32,168 nt of DNA from contig JABLXC010000051.1 of assembly GCA_013178185.1 (NCBI GenBank), forward strand, positions 1 to 32,168, written 5' to 3'. Below the pieces are notes generated by a model. The model did not search any database and was not told the DNA's origin. It was given only the letters and a program-made list of their open reading frames with translations. Source of the stretch: Anaerolineae bacterium. GTDB lineage: Bacteria > Chloroflexota > Anaerolineae > Anaerolineales > Anaerolineaceae. A program made the position numbers and the translations under genes. Below are positions 15,405-24,097 of the stretch, one piece after another. Within the stretch, counting starts at the first letter, position 1. Each line of letters opens with the position of its first letter.

Positions 15405-16271
15405 TTGATCCTGGTAACAGGCGCAGCCGGAAAAACCGGACGGGCAGTTACCCGCGCGCTTCAACTCCGAGGCGCCTCGGTGCGCGCCCTGGTTCACCAT
15501 CAGTCGCAGGTCGCCACCCTGAAAACCCTGGGAGCTTCTGAGGTAATAATAGGCGATTTTTTAAAGCCAGAGGATCTAAAAAAGGCCGTCGAGGGCGTCC
15601 ACGCCGTCTACTACATTTGCCCAAATGTAAATCCATCGGAAGTGGAAATTGGCAGGCAACTGATTGCCCTGGCCAAAGCAGCCAGGGTGACGCATTTTGT
15701 CTATCATTCTGTTTTGCATCCACAGATAGAAGCCATGCCACACCACTGGAATAAAATGCGCGTAGAAGAGGAACTATTCGCATCTGGATTGCCTTTCACG
15801 ATCTTGCAGCCCGCCGCGTATATGCAGAATATTCTGGGAGGGTGGTCTTCTATCGTACGCGATGGCGTGTATCCGATCCCTTATGCCCCGCAAACACGAT
15901 TGACGATGGTGGACCTCGAGGAGGCAGCCGAAGCTGCCGCTTTAGTCCTGACCCAGCCTGAACACATAAACGCTACATATGAACTTGCTGCTCCGGGTTT
16001 TCTGTCCCAGGTCGAAGTTGCCCATACCCTTAGCCAGGTATTGGGAAAAAACATCGCGATCCAGGTCATTCCGCGTACCATATGGGCTGAAAATGCTCTG
16101 GCCAGCGGCATGGATGCCTATGCGGTGGAAACCCTCATCAAAATGTTCGAATATTACGAAAGATATCACTTTTCCGGAAACCCCCAGGTTTTAAGCTGGC
16201 TGCTGAAGCGAAACCCCGCCACATTCGCAGATTTTTTAAGAAAACATCTCGGACGTGCGCAAAGCAATTAG
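15405..16271 (+). CDS. NmrA-like NAD(P)-binding Rossmann-fold protein
   Basis: This 288-residue protein opens with ILVTGAAGKTGRAVTRAL, the GxxGxxG dinucleotide-binding motif of atypical short-chain dehydrogenases of the NmrA / NAD(P)H:quinone-reductase-like group. A FTILQPAAYMQN segment around residue 140 is also typical. The TTG at 15405 is chosen because GAAAGGA (15391-15397) lies 7 nt upstream and the protein then begins directly with the Rossmann strand; an upstream ATG-like start would run through the terminator stem. Members act as redox sensors or reductases. No link to the catabolic cluster is evident beyond position. Confidence 0.82.
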   Translation: MILVTGAAGKTGRAVTRALQLRGASVRALVHHQSQVATLKTLGASEVIIGDFLKPEDLKKAVEGVHAVYYICPNVNPSEVEIGRQLIALAKAARVTHFVYHSVLHPQIEAMPHHWNKMRVEEELFASGLPFTILQPAAYMQNILGGWSSIVRDGVYPIPYAPQTRLTMVDLEEAAEAAALVLTQPEHINATYELAAPGFLSQVEVAHTLSQVLGKNIAIQVIPRTIWAENALASGMDAYAVETLIKMFEYYERYHFSGNPQVLSWLLKRNPATFADFLRKHLGRAQSN

Positions 16272-16302
16272 GACAAATACGAGGATAATAGGATATCAGT
16301 GC

Positions 16303-16791
16303 ATGGATAAAAATAAGAGTCACCAGTTCAATTTTGCTTTTGAGGCCATCCCAATCTTATTTCATTCTCAGACCAACCGATTTATGGAGTTCATCGAAAG
16401 AGATGGGCTTAAATTTCTGAGATTCTGGTGGGACCATGTAGGCGACCGCATGGATGAAGCTGATCGGACGCCATTTGAGGGGATGAATTTTGAAATCCAG
16501 CAAAAAGAGAAAGACACAAAATTGGTGATCATCACACTGCCGCGGCCGCGGCACGACCAGGATGCTTACTTTCTTGCTTTGCTGGCAAAACCGGAGAGGC
16601 GCTTTGCCTGGGTCAGGCTGCCAAACACAAGAGCATTCGTATTGCAAAGGCGCGATAGCATCACCCCCCCACCCAGCACAGTCTTCGGAGAACTCACGCC
16701 CCAAGCCAACTTCCGGACGTACGCCACAGGCATAGAGACCAGTAAAACCGCTTTTAAAAAAGCCGTGGAACAGAGATTAAGGAGAAAATGA
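16303..16791 (+). CDS. Uncharacterised soluble protein
   Basis: This 162-residue protein is not one I recognise. It is rich in charged and aromatic residues, has no signal peptide or membrane segment, and contains FLRFWWDHVGDRMDEAD near residue 40 and TLPRPRHDQDAYFLALL near 80. ATG 16303 is preferred to a GTG at 16255, which would overlap the NmrA-like gene. Its stop overlaps the next start (ATGA at 16788), so the two are probably translated together. Its function is unknown. Confidence 0.6.
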   Translation: MDKNKSHQFNFAFEAIPILFHSQTNRFMEFIERDGLKFLRFWWDHVGDRMDEADRTPFEGMNFEIQQKEKDTKLVIITLPRPRHDQDAYFLALLAKPERRFAWVRLPNTRAFVLQRRDSITPPPSTVFGELTPQANFRTYATGIETSKTAFKKAVEQRLRRK

Positions 16792-17123
16792 TGTTTGAAA
16801 TCAACACAGGGATCATCGTTACTGCTGTTGCCATGCTGGTCTTTTATTTACGAATTGCCATGTTAAGGGGCCGCAAGCGCCGCCTGACACGTCAGGAAGC
16901 GCTGGAACGCAGGAAGCTAAAGAAAGCGAACCCTGAAGCTCTCCGCTCCATCGAAAAAACCGGTTACCAGGTCCGGAGCTGGTGGCTCGTTGGCTTGGGG
17001 GTTGTTCTGATGTTGGTAGGTGTGGTGATGTACACTGCGAATTGGATGGATACCCCTTATGACCAATACTGGTGGATCGCTACTTCTGGCGGTGTGCTGA
17101 TCTTTGCATTCAGTTTCAAGTGA
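16788..17123 (+). CDS. Small membrane protein of unknown function
   Basis: This 111-residue protein has an N-terminal hydrophobic segment (GIIVTAVAMLVFYLRIAML, residues 8-26), a strongly basic cytoplasmic-type stretch (RGRKRRLTRQEALERRKLKK), and two further hydrophobic segments (about residues 65-82 and 93-110). Its start overlaps the previous stop by 4 nt. No family is recognised. Confidence 0.6.
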   Translation: MMFEINTGIIVTAVAMLVFYLRIAMLRGRKRRLTRQEALERRKLKKANPEALRSIEKTGYQVRSWWLVGLGVVLMLVGVVMYTANWMDTPYDQYWWIATSGGVLIFAFSFK

Positions 17124-17533
17124 GGTCGCTGAAATAGTGTTTATTGTCACAGCAGTTTTTATGCCCTTCATGCCTCAAAGCGTGACGAAACGAACTTGTC
17201 AAACAATTACAACTATGCTACCATTTTCATTATTCAACCTATCCAAGGCTCTTGAGAATCCTTGAGACAACTTGAATAAGAAATTTCCTATCATTTTTTC
17301 CAATCTTTAACTAATCTTTCATAGCAAACAAGTTCAGAATTCCATTTCTAATTCTTTTGAATTTCGCAAACCGAAGGAGGTCATTCGATAAAAATCTCCG
17401 TCACCCAAACCGAAAGCGCGATCCAGAAGTTGTAGCTTTTTCTGTTCTTATCAACGAGAGACGCCAAGCACTAAAAATAGTCCAACCCGGCACTTTTGTA
17501 CCATAAATATACAGCCTAGAGAGGAAGTCACCT
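17124..17533 (+). other. Non-coding control region ahead of the second molybdenum hydroxylase
   Basis: These 410 nt hold operator site C (17196-17206), a possible promoter overlapping it (TTGTCA 17196-17201, 17 nt, TACCAT 17219-17224) and a perfect Shine-Dalgarno GAAGGAGGT (17373-17381). The Shine-Dalgarno is followed 6 nt later only by an ATA codon opening a 15-codon frame that ends at TAG 17433-17435. No ordinary gene was found. Confidence 0.5.
17196..17206. promoter_or_regulatory. Putative operator, site C
   Basis: TTGTCAAACAA has both half-sites of the shared motif, upstream of the second molybdenum hydroxylase operon. It would overlap a candidate -35 box. Confidence 0.45.
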
Positions 17534-18427
17534 ATGATCAATCCTCACCCCGGTCTACCGGAACTTGAATATGTTATGCCCGCTTCCCTTGACGAAGCCA
17601 GCAAGTTTCTGATCGAACACACTGGTGAAGCAAAACCATTTATGGGAGGTACGGATTGCTTTGTCCGGCTTCGAGATGGGGCCTGGAACTTGAAATACCT
17701 CGTCAATGTAAAAGGCTTGGACGGCACCAATGAGATCCGATTTGATCCAAAAAATGGTCTCACGATTGGCGCCGCCGTCCCGATGAACAAAATCGTCTCC
17801 CACCCGGATATTAATAAGCATTACCCACTGCTCACCGAAGCAGCCCGAACAGTTGCCAGCTATCAGCTCCGTAGCCGCGCAACCATCGGGGGCAACATTT
17901 GCAATGCCTCACCTGCTGGCGATACAATTGGAGCCTGTATCGTTTACGGCGGCAAACTGAACGTCCACAGCATAAAAGGCAAACGCCTAGAACCCCTTGC
18001 CAGCTTTTTCAAAGGACCGGGTAAAACCGTCCTCGAACCAGGCGATATTGTCACCTCTATATCCTTTCCGTTGCCGCCCCCAAACCATGTTGGCCGGTAT
18101 ATCAAACTTGGCCGGAACAAGATCAGCGACCTGGCAATAGTTGGCGTAACCGTGTTGGGATATCCAGATTCAAACGCAAAATCTGGTTACACCTTCAAAA
18201 TCGCTCTGGCTTCCGTTGCCCCTGTGCCACTTGTTCCACTTAAGGCCGAACAAATTCTGGCCGATAAACCCTTAAATGAAAATATTATCTCCGAAGCTGC
18301 TCAGGCAGCCATGGATTCCTGTACACCCATTGATGATGTGCGCAGTTCTGCCCGTTATAGAAAGTATATGATCCGCAACCTGACACGACAGGCACTTACA
18401 GACGTGTGGCAGAAGATCAAAAAATAA
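17534..18427 (+). CDS. Molybdenum hydroxylase 2, FAD-binding subunit
   Basis: This 297-residue protein is homologous to the medium subunit of the xanthine dehydrogenase family. It has a first FAD loop in FMGGTDCFVRLRDG (near residue 37) and a second in QLRSRATIGGNICNASPAGD (near residue 113). It differs markedly from the first operon's FAD subunit, so the two are not a recent duplication. ATG 17534 follows GAGAGGA. The Fe-S gene follows after 37 nt. It is likely the first gene of an operon controlled from the region with operator site C. Confidence 0.93.
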   Translation: MINPHPGLPELEYVMPASLDEASKFLIEHTGEAKPFMGGTDCFVRLRDGAWNLKYLVNVKGLDGTNEIRFDPKNGLTIGAAVPMNKIVSHPDINKHYPLLTEAARTVASYQLRSRATIGGNICNASPAGDTIGACIVYGGKLNVHSIKGKRLEPLASFFKGPGKTVLEPGDIVTSISFPLPPPNHVGRYIKLGRNKISDLAIVGVTVLGYPDSNAKSGYTFKIALASVAPVPLVPLKAEQILADKPLNENIISEAAQAAMDSCTPIDDVRSSARYRKYMIRNLTRQALTDVWQKIKK

Positions 18428-18464
18428 GCCCATCATCGCAACTCTTAAGTTACCGGAGGTTAGT

Positions 18465-18932
18465 ATGTCCTTTCATCGAATTATCCTGACTGTCAATGGA
18501 TCGACAGAACAGGTGGATGTACCAGGGAATATGACACTACTACAAATGCTGCGCGAAAAACTGGCATTAACGGGCACGAAAAATGGCTGTGCGGCTGGGG
18601 AATGCGGGGCTTGTACCGTTCTGATGAACGGAGAGCCTGTCAATAGTTGCATGGTGTTGGCAGCCGAGTGCAATGGTGCAGATATCATTACGATCGAAGG
18701 TCTGGCAAGAGATGGACAATTGGATGTCATCCAGAAAACTATTATCGAACAAGGCGGCGTCCAATGCGGTTTCTGCACACCAGGCATGCTGATCTCTGCC
18801 CGCGCCTTGCTTAACCGCAACCCGCACCCGAAAGAAGAGGAAATCCGCGAGGCATTGGTAGGCAACCTTTGCCGGTGTACGGGTTACAACCGAATAGTGA
18901 GCGCCGTCAAAGCTGCGGCTGAAGTGCAATAG
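18465..18932 (+). CDS. Molybdenum hydroxylase 2, 2Fe-2S subunit
   Basis: This 155-residue protein carries two [2Fe-2S] motifs: GCAAGECGACTVLMNG with a following Cys in VNSC, and QCGFCTPGM with LCRCTGYNRI. ATG 18465 follows GGAGG. It sits between the FAD and Mo subunit genes in the order seen in the first hydroxylase. The Mo-subunit gene starts 12 nt after its stop. Confidence 0.93.
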   Translation: MSFHRIILTVNGSTEQVDVPGNMTLLQMLREKLALTGTKNGCAAGECGACTVLMNGEPVNSCMVLAAECNGADIITIEGLARDGQLDVIQKTIIEQGGVQCGFCTPGMLISARALLNRNPHPKEEEIREALVGNLCRCTGYNRIVSAVKAAAEVQ

Positions 18933-18944
18933 AGGAGGTGGATC

Positions 18945-21302
18945 ATGACCATAGCCCCTACCAAAGATAAGGCCACAACGAACATTGGCGTTTCAAAACC
19001 GCGCGTCGATGTGCGCGAGAAAGTCACTGGCGCCGCAATATTTACCGACGATGTTCAATTCGGAGCAGGCTTATTACATGCACGCGCCAAACGAAGCCCC
19101 TACGCCCACGCGTTGATCAAGCGCATTGACATCAGCAAAGCCAAAGCGTTGCCGGGCGTAAAGGTTGTTGTGACCGGCGAAGATTTTCCGAATCGAACTG
19201 GTTTATATCTGCGAGATCGCTTTATTTTCGCCCGCGACCGGGTTCGCTTCGTTGGTGAAGCTGTCGCTGGCGTCGCTGCCGTTTCTGAAGAGATCGCCGA
19301 CAAAGCAGTGGATCTGATCGAAGTCGAATACGAACCATTACCAGGCGTTCACGATCCGGTATATGGCGCTTCGTCAGAGGCCCCCTTGGTACATCCCGAT
19401 TTGGGATCCTATGAATGGCCCAATTTCATCTTCCCTGTACCTGGAACGAATATCTCAAACCACTTCAAGGTCCGCAAAGGTGATGTAGACAGCGTGTGGG
19501 AGAAATGCGCCGCGGTGGTTGAATATACCTTCCGGGTGCCGCATGTTCAGCATGTGCCCATCGAACCGCATGTTGCAATCGCCAAAGTAGACGATGAGGG
19601 AAACGTCACGCTGTGGGCTTCTTCACAATCTCCTTTTGCCCAGCGAAATTTGATTGCGAAATCTCTTGACATCCCAGAAAGCAAGATCCGCGTCATCGCC
19701 CCCCTTATTGGCGGCGGATTTGGCTGCAAAGCAGGCGTAACCATGGAGGCCATCCCGGTCGCCATTGCACTGAAAGCAAAGGGTCATCCGGTCAAGTTCC
19801 GTCTGACGCGCGAAGAGGAATTCTATACGAATTTCGTCCGCCAGGGTCTGGTCGCACAAATCAAGGTCGGATGCGACAAGGACGGCAACCTGCTTGGGTT
19901 ACAAAATACCATGTACTGGGACGGCGGCGGTTATACCGATTACGGTGTTAATATCACTCGCGCTGGCGGCTATTCAGGGTCTGGTCCTTTTGACTGCCCC
20001 AATGTCAAAGTAGACAGCTTGTGCGTTTACACCAATCACCCGGTCGGCGGCGCTTATCGCGGCTTTGGTATGTCGGAGGTTCACACCGGCATCGTCCAGG
20101 CAATGGATATGCTGGCCGAGAAGATTGGGATGGACCGGGTCGAATTCCTGAAGAAAAACGTCGTCCAGGAAGGCGATAAAATCCTGACCGGTATGACGAT
20201 GCACAAAACGGGAATCAAAGAGTGTATTGACAAAGCAGCTCAAGCCATCAACTGGGGCGTCAAGGAGCCAAACAGCGCGCCAAACAAACTGCGCGGTAAA
20301 GGTATTGCCGTGATGTGGAAAGCTCCTGCCATGCCGCCAAATGCTGGTTCAAGTGCATTGATTAAGTTAAATGAAGATGCTTCAGTCACCGTGATGATCG
20401 GGGGACAGGAGATCGGTCAGGGAACATTCACAGCAATGGCGCAAATTGCAGCAGAAGCATTGGGTGTGCCTTTTGAGTCGGTCAAAGTGAAGGGACCTAT
20501 TGATACACAATACAGCCCTTACGAATGGCAGACGGTTGCCAGCCGCCTGACATGGAGCATGGGCAACGCAGTTCGCAATGCAGCGCTTGATGCCCGGAGG
20601 CGGATCCTGGACATGGTTGCAGAAGCATGGGGAGAAAACGTCGAGGACCTGGATATCAAAGACGGCTACGTCATCTCATATAAGACCGAAGAGTCAATTT
20701 CATTGAAAAACATTGTGGTCTACGGCATCCCCAAACCCAATGACGAAGGCTGGATAGGCGGCCCGGTCGTCGGCAGCGGCAACTTTATGCCCACTTATGT
20801 CACCGGCCTGGACAAGGAAACCGGCCAGGGTGAACGAGCGGTCGTCCACTATACCACAGGAGCGCAAGCCGTTGATCTTGAGGTTGATCTGGACACCGGA
20901 CAAATAACGATCCTTAAGGCAGTCTCAGCCTTCGACGTCGGCAAAGCCATCAACCCCGACCTGGTTCGCGCTCAGATCGAGGGTGGGTTTGTCCAGGGTA
21001 TGAGCTCAGCGATTTTTGAGGAAATGAAGCTTGTCAACGGCCACATGCAAAATCCCAGTTTTGTAGATTACCGCATTGCCACCAGCGCCGATGTACCAGA
21101 GAAGATCGAAGCCATTATCGTCGAAGCCCCACAGGACGATGGGCCCTTCGGAGCGCGCGGTATCGGCGAACATCCGATGGTGCCAACCATCGCAGCATTA
21201 GCCAACGCGATTTACAACGCTACCGGCGTACGCGTTCCACATCCACCTTTGAGCGCTGAGAAGATCTACCTGGCAATGCTTGATGCAGGTATTGTCAAGT
21301 AA
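18945..21302 (+). CDS. Molybdenum hydroxylase 2, molybdopterin-binding large subunit (xanthine-dehydrogenase-like)
   Basis: This 785-residue catalytic subunit has LIGGGFGCK (G256-G260 region), the active-site segment GGAYRGFGMSE (R372) and the catalytic Glu in GARGIGEHPMVPT (about E742). The YRGFG form resembles xanthine dehydrogenase and nicotinate- or purine-hydroxylase-like enzymes, unlike the PVRGAGRP form of the first hydroxylase, so a different substrate or ring position is expected. It ends shortly before a 15-bp hairpin that closes the operon. The exact substrate cannot be derived from sequence. Confidence 0.92.
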   Translation: MTIAPTKDKATTNIGVSKPRVDVREKVTGAAIFTDDVQFGAGLLHARAKRSPYAHALIKRIDISKAKALPGVKVVVTGEDFPNRTGLYLRDRFIFARDRVRFVGEAVAGVAAVSEEIADKAVDLIEVEYEPLPGVHDPVYGASSEAPLVHPDLGSYEWPNFIFPVPGTNISNHFKVRKGDVDSVWEKCAAVVEYTFRVPHVQHVPIEPHVAIAKVDDEGNVTLWASSQSPFAQRNLIAKSLDIPESKIRVIAPLIGGGFGCKAGVTMEAIPVAIALKAKGHPVKFRLTREEEFYTNFVRQGLVAQIKVGCDKDGNLLGLQNTMYWDGGGYTDYGVNITRAGGYSGSGPFDCPNVKVDSLCVYTNHPVGGAYRGFGMSEVHTGIVQAMDMLAEKIGMDRVEFLKKNVVQEGDKILTGMTMHKTGIKECIDKAAQAINWGVKEPNSAPNKLRGKGIAVMWKAPAMPPNAGSSALIKLNEDASVTVMIGGQEIGQGTFTAMAQIAAEALGVPFESVKVKGPIDTQYSPYEWQTVASRLTWSMGNAVRNAALDARRRILDMVAEAWGENVEDLDIKDGYVISYKTEESISLKNIVVYGIPKPNDEGWIGGPVVGSGNFMPTYVTGLDKETGQGERAVVHYTTGAQAVDLEVDLDTGQITILKAVSAFDVGKAINPDLVRAQIEGGFVQGMSSAIFEEMKLVNGHMQNPSFVDYRIATSADVPEKIEAIIVEAPQDDGPFGARGIGEHPMVPTIAALANAIYNATGVRVPHPPLSAEKIYLAMLDAGIVK

Positions 21303-21317
21303 TAACCAACGCGACTT

Positions 21318-21353
21318 ACCGGCTGCATCGGCAAAATCGCCGATGCAGCCGGT
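21318..21353 (+). terminator. Strong hairpin terminator after the second molybdenum hydroxylase operon
   Basis: ACCGGCTGCATCGGC (21318-21332) pairs perfectly over 15 bp with GCCGATGCAGCCGGT (21339-21353), around a 6-nt loop. It lies 16 nt after the stop. The U-tract is poor, but the stem is the strongest in the window. Confidence 0.7.
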
Positions 21354-21463
21354 CTGATTGAGCGCTGCACAAGATTTGAAAAGCATGCTGGTTTTGCCGT
21401 GATAAAACGCACTAGCGATAATTATTACAAGTCACAACAGCAGCCCGAAAATTATCACTTGCC

Positions 21464-21474
21464 TTGTCTGACAA
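21464..21474. promoter_or_regulatory. Putative operator, site D (perfect palindrome)
   Basis: TTGTC-T-GACAA is a perfect inverted repeat and the best copy of the motif that also precedes X1, fdrA and the second molybdenum hydroxylase. It lies about 200 nt ahead of the decarboxylase alpha gene. Confidence 0.55.
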
Positions 21475-21676
21475 TGTGTCTTAAACTGAATAGTATCAAA
21501 AGTTCCACATCACAGCTTTTCAATTGAATAATAAGGGATTCGCGGCGATTAAAGCTGCCGTTGAATGCACGAACAATAACGATTAATTTTCACCTGGATC
21601 TTCATCTTTTCATCTGCACGGGGTTAATAAGATTCAACGTACAAAAGAAAAAGAGAGTAGAGGAAAATCAAAACTT

Positions 21677-23266
21677 ATGGAGTCCCAAGTGAACGACAAA
21701 AAAGCACAAACCCAAAACGTTCAAACTGCCCAAATCGGCAAGTTGAAAGATATGAGAAAACAGCTTGCACAGGGAGGAGGCCAAGATCGAATCGAAGCGC
21801 AGCATGCCAAAGGGAAATTAACCGCCCGAGAACGGATCGAAAAGTTTGTTGATCCTGGCTCCTTCCAGGAAGTTTTACCCTTCATGTTGCACCGTCATTC
21901 TGAGTACGGAATGGATAAATCCCGCGTTGCTGGAGACGGCATGGTGGCCGGCTTTGCCAAAATCAACGGCCGCCGGGTTTGCCTGTATGCCCAGGACTTT
22001 ACCGTCATGGGTGGTTCCTTCAGTGAAGTAGCAGGAATTAAAATCGCCAAGCTCATGGATATGGCCATGCAAGCCGGCGTTCCTGTCATCGGTCTGAGTG
22101 ACGGCGGCGGCGCTCGCATCCAGGAAGGCGTCTGGAGCCTTTGGGCCTTCGGCGAGCTTTTCTATCGCAACACTCTGGCGTCGGGCGTCATCCCGCAGAT
22201 CAGCGTTGAATTGGGGCCATGCGCAGGCGGCGCGGTGTATTCCCCTGCCATCACCGACTTTATCATCATGACCCAGAACACCAGTCACATGTTCATCACA
22301 GGGCCTGAAGTGATCAAATCAGTCACCGGCGAGGAGGTGGATTTTGAGACGTTGGGCGGCGCATCCACCCATTCCAGCGTGAGCGGTGTGGCTCATTTCG
22401 CGGCCGAGAACGAAGAACAGGCGCTGGCAACCGCTCGCCTGTTGTTGAGCTATCTGCCCTCGAATAACCTCGAACAGCCCCCTGCCTTCGAGCCGACTGA
22501 TAATCCTTTTCGGATGGATAAAGAGCTGGATACTCTTGTTCCGGAAAACCCAAATGAGCCGTATGATATGCACGAAGTGATCGAAAAGGTTTTTGACGAA
22601 GGATCATTCCTGGAAGTTCATGCAAATTTCGCTCGTAACGCCATTGTCGGTTTTGCCCGTTTACATGGCCAATCGGTTGGCGTCGTAGGGCAGCAGCCTG
22701 CCTTTATGGCTGGTAGTATCGATATTGACGCTGCTGATAAGATCGCCCGATTCGTTCGGTTCTGTGATGCGTTCAATCTTCCCATCATTACATTCTCCGA
22801 TTCACCTGGTTTCTTGCCAGGTGTGGCGCAAGAACATGGCGGCATCATCCGCCATGGCGCGAAGATAGTATTCGCTTATTCCGAAGCCACTGTTCCTAAA
22901 CTTACCGTGATCACCCGTAAGGGCTATGGCGGCGCCTATATTGTCATGGGCTCGAAACACCTGCGCGCTGATATGGTCTTTGCCTGGCCTGGCGCCGAGA
23001 TCGCCGTCATGGGCGCTGAGGGAGCGGTGAATATCCTTTTCCGCAAGGAAATTAAGGAAGCCGCCGATCCCAAAGCCGAACGCGCCCGCCTGGTGGCCGA
23101 ATATCGCGAAAAATTCGCCAATCCCTACAATGCTGCCGCAGGGGGCCACATTGACGATGTGATCCTGCCTTCAGAGACCCGTCCTCGCCTGATTGCCGCA
23201 TTGGAACTGCTACGCGATAAACAAACCAGGCTGCCAGCCAAAAAGCATGGCAACATTCCGCTTTAG
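21677..23266 (+). CDS. mmdA: Biotin-dependent acyl-CoA decarboxylase, carboxyltransferase alpha subunit (MmdA/PccB-like)
   Basis: This 529-residue protein has two crotonase-fold carboxyltransferase domains, as in methylmalonyl-CoA decarboxylase MmdA and propionyl-CoA carboxylase beta. Seen are KGKLTARERI near residue 40, QDFTVMGGSFSE, SDGGGARIQEG and ELGPCAGGAVYSPA in the first domain, and DSPGFLPGVAQEHGGIIRHGAK and GYGGAYIVMGSK in the second. It moves the carboxyl group from an acyl-CoA to biotin. The neighbours (gamma, biotin carrier and membrane beta subunit) show that it works in a Na+-pumping decarboxylase, not a carboxylase. Methylmalonyl- and malonyl-CoA are the likely substrates by family. 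ATG 21677 has a distant AGAGG; GTG 21689, preceded by GGAG, is an alternative start. Confidence 0.9.
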   Translation: MESQVNDKKAQTQNVQTAQIGKLKDMRKQLAQGGGQDRIEAQHAKGKLTARERIEKFVDPGSFQEVLPFMLHRHSEYGMDKSRVAGDGMVAGFAKINGRRVCLYAQDFTVMGGSFSEVAGIKIAKLMDMAMQAGVPVIGLSDGGGARIQEGVWSLWAFGELFYRNTLASGVIPQISVELGPCAGGAVYSPAITDFIIMTQNTSHMFITGPEVIKSVTGEEVDFETLGGASTHSSVSGVAHFAAENEEQALATARLLLSYLPSNNLEQPPAFEPTDNPFRMDKELDTLVPENPNEPYDMHEVIEKVFDEGSFLEVHANFARNAIVGFARLHGQSVGVVGQQPAFMAGSIDIDAADKIARFVRFCDAFNLPIITFSDSPGFLPGVAQEHGGIIRHGAKIVFAYSEATVPKLTVITRKGYGGAYIVMGSKHLRADMVFAWPGAEIAVMGAEGAVNILFRKEIKEAADPKAERARLVAEYREKFANPYNAAAGGHIDDVILPSETRPRLIAALELLRDKQTRLPAKKHGNIPL

Positions 23267-23294
23267 GCAATCTACGAAGAAAAGGAGGTGCAGC

Positions 23295-23630
23295 TTGAAC
23301 CCAATTTTGCAAGGCTTGTACGTCAGTGCTGTCGGGATTGTCGTCCTTTTTATCACTGCGACCATCTTTTACTTTGTAATTGTCGGGCTACAACGGATTT
23401 TTCCCGAAAAAGCCGATACCGAAGCAGCCGCCGAACTCGCATCCGAGCCCATCGCCTTAACTGAAACATCTTCAGAGGATGATGAAATCGCGGCTGTGAT
23501 CGCTGTCGCTATTCAACATGTCCGCCTTCGCACGCAAAGTGGACTTGGAACCGCGCTCCAGCAAGGGCGCGGCTCCTGGTGGTCGGCCAATTTACTTGAG
23601 GCCGTCAAAGAAACGCGGATGAAAAAATAA
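23295..23630 (+). CDS. mmdD: Sodium-pump decarboxylase gamma subunit (OadG/MmdD-like)
   Basis: This 111-residue protein has one N-terminal transmembrane segment (about residues 8-30, GIVVLFITATIFYFVIVGL), an acidic and alanine-rich linker, and a C-terminal DDEIAAVIAVAIQHVR helix typical of OadG-like gamma subunits. The TTG at 23295 is selected because AAAGGAGGTG (23281-23290) lies immediately upstream and the protein then starts just before the membrane helix. An ATG at 23193 would overlap the alpha gene. It should hold the alpha and beta subunits together at the membrane. Confidence 0.85.
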   Translation: MNPILQGLYVSAVGIVVLFITATIFYFVIVGLQRIFPEKADTEAAAELASEPIALTETSSEDDEIAAVIAVAIQHVRLRTQSGLGTALQQGRGSWWSANLLEAVKETRMKK

Positions 23631-23643
23631 ACGATGAGGTCCC

Positions 23644-24087
23644 ATGATGAAGCAGAAGATTACGATTAATGACAAAACATACGAGGTCGAGGTTGGCGAT
23701 TTAGCCTCAATGCCGGTGCGCGTCACAGTAAACGGCAAAGATTACGACGTAGTCCTCGAGACGACCACTTCCGAACCTCTGGTCAGCAAACCAACCGCTC
23801 CAGCAATCTCACCAAAACCTATCGCGACCGCAAAACAGCGCCCCGCTGCAGCCACGCTCACATCTACAGATAGCGGTAACGAAATTCGTTCCCCCATGCC
23901 GGGCACAATCGTTGGGATCGATGTTAAACCCGGCGATAACGTCAAGGCAGGGCAACAAGTTTGTACACTAGAAGCCATGAAAATGAAAAACGCTATCCGC
24001 TCGCCCAAAGATGGCGTTATCGCCAGTGTAGAAGTGTCCAATGGTCAAAAAGTGAACTTCGGCGATATCTTGATCAGGCTCGAGTAG
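23644..24087 (+). CDS. mmdC: Biotin carboxyl carrier subunit of the decarboxylase
   Basis: This 147-residue protein consists of an N-terminal KITINDKTYEVEV strand region, a flexible Ala/Pro-rich linker (about residues 45-75) and a C-terminal biotinyl domain. The biotinylation motif is EAMKM with the target lysine at about K113, preceded by RSPMPGTIVGIDVKPGD. It shuttles carboxyl groups from the alpha subunit to the membrane beta subunit. It follows the gamma gene by 13 nt and the beta gene follows by 10 nt, so the four genes form one operon. Confidence 0.93.
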   Translation: MMKQKITINDKTYEVEVGDLASMPVRVTVNGKDYDVVLETTTSEPLVSKPTAPAISPKPIATAKQRPAAATLTSTDSGNEIRSPMPGTIVGIDVKPGDNVKAGQQVCTLEAMKMKNAIRSPKDGVIASVEVSNGQKVNFGDILIRLE

Positions 24088-24097
24088 AGGGATAGGC

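Larger units (their letters stand above)
21303..21676 (+). promoter_or_regulatory. Non-coding control region ahead of the decarboxylase operon
   Basis: These 374 nt hold the upstream operon's terminator, operator site D and a leader of about 200 nt. No clean sigma-70 pair could be fixed next to site D, and I see no open frame of note. Confidence 0.5.
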
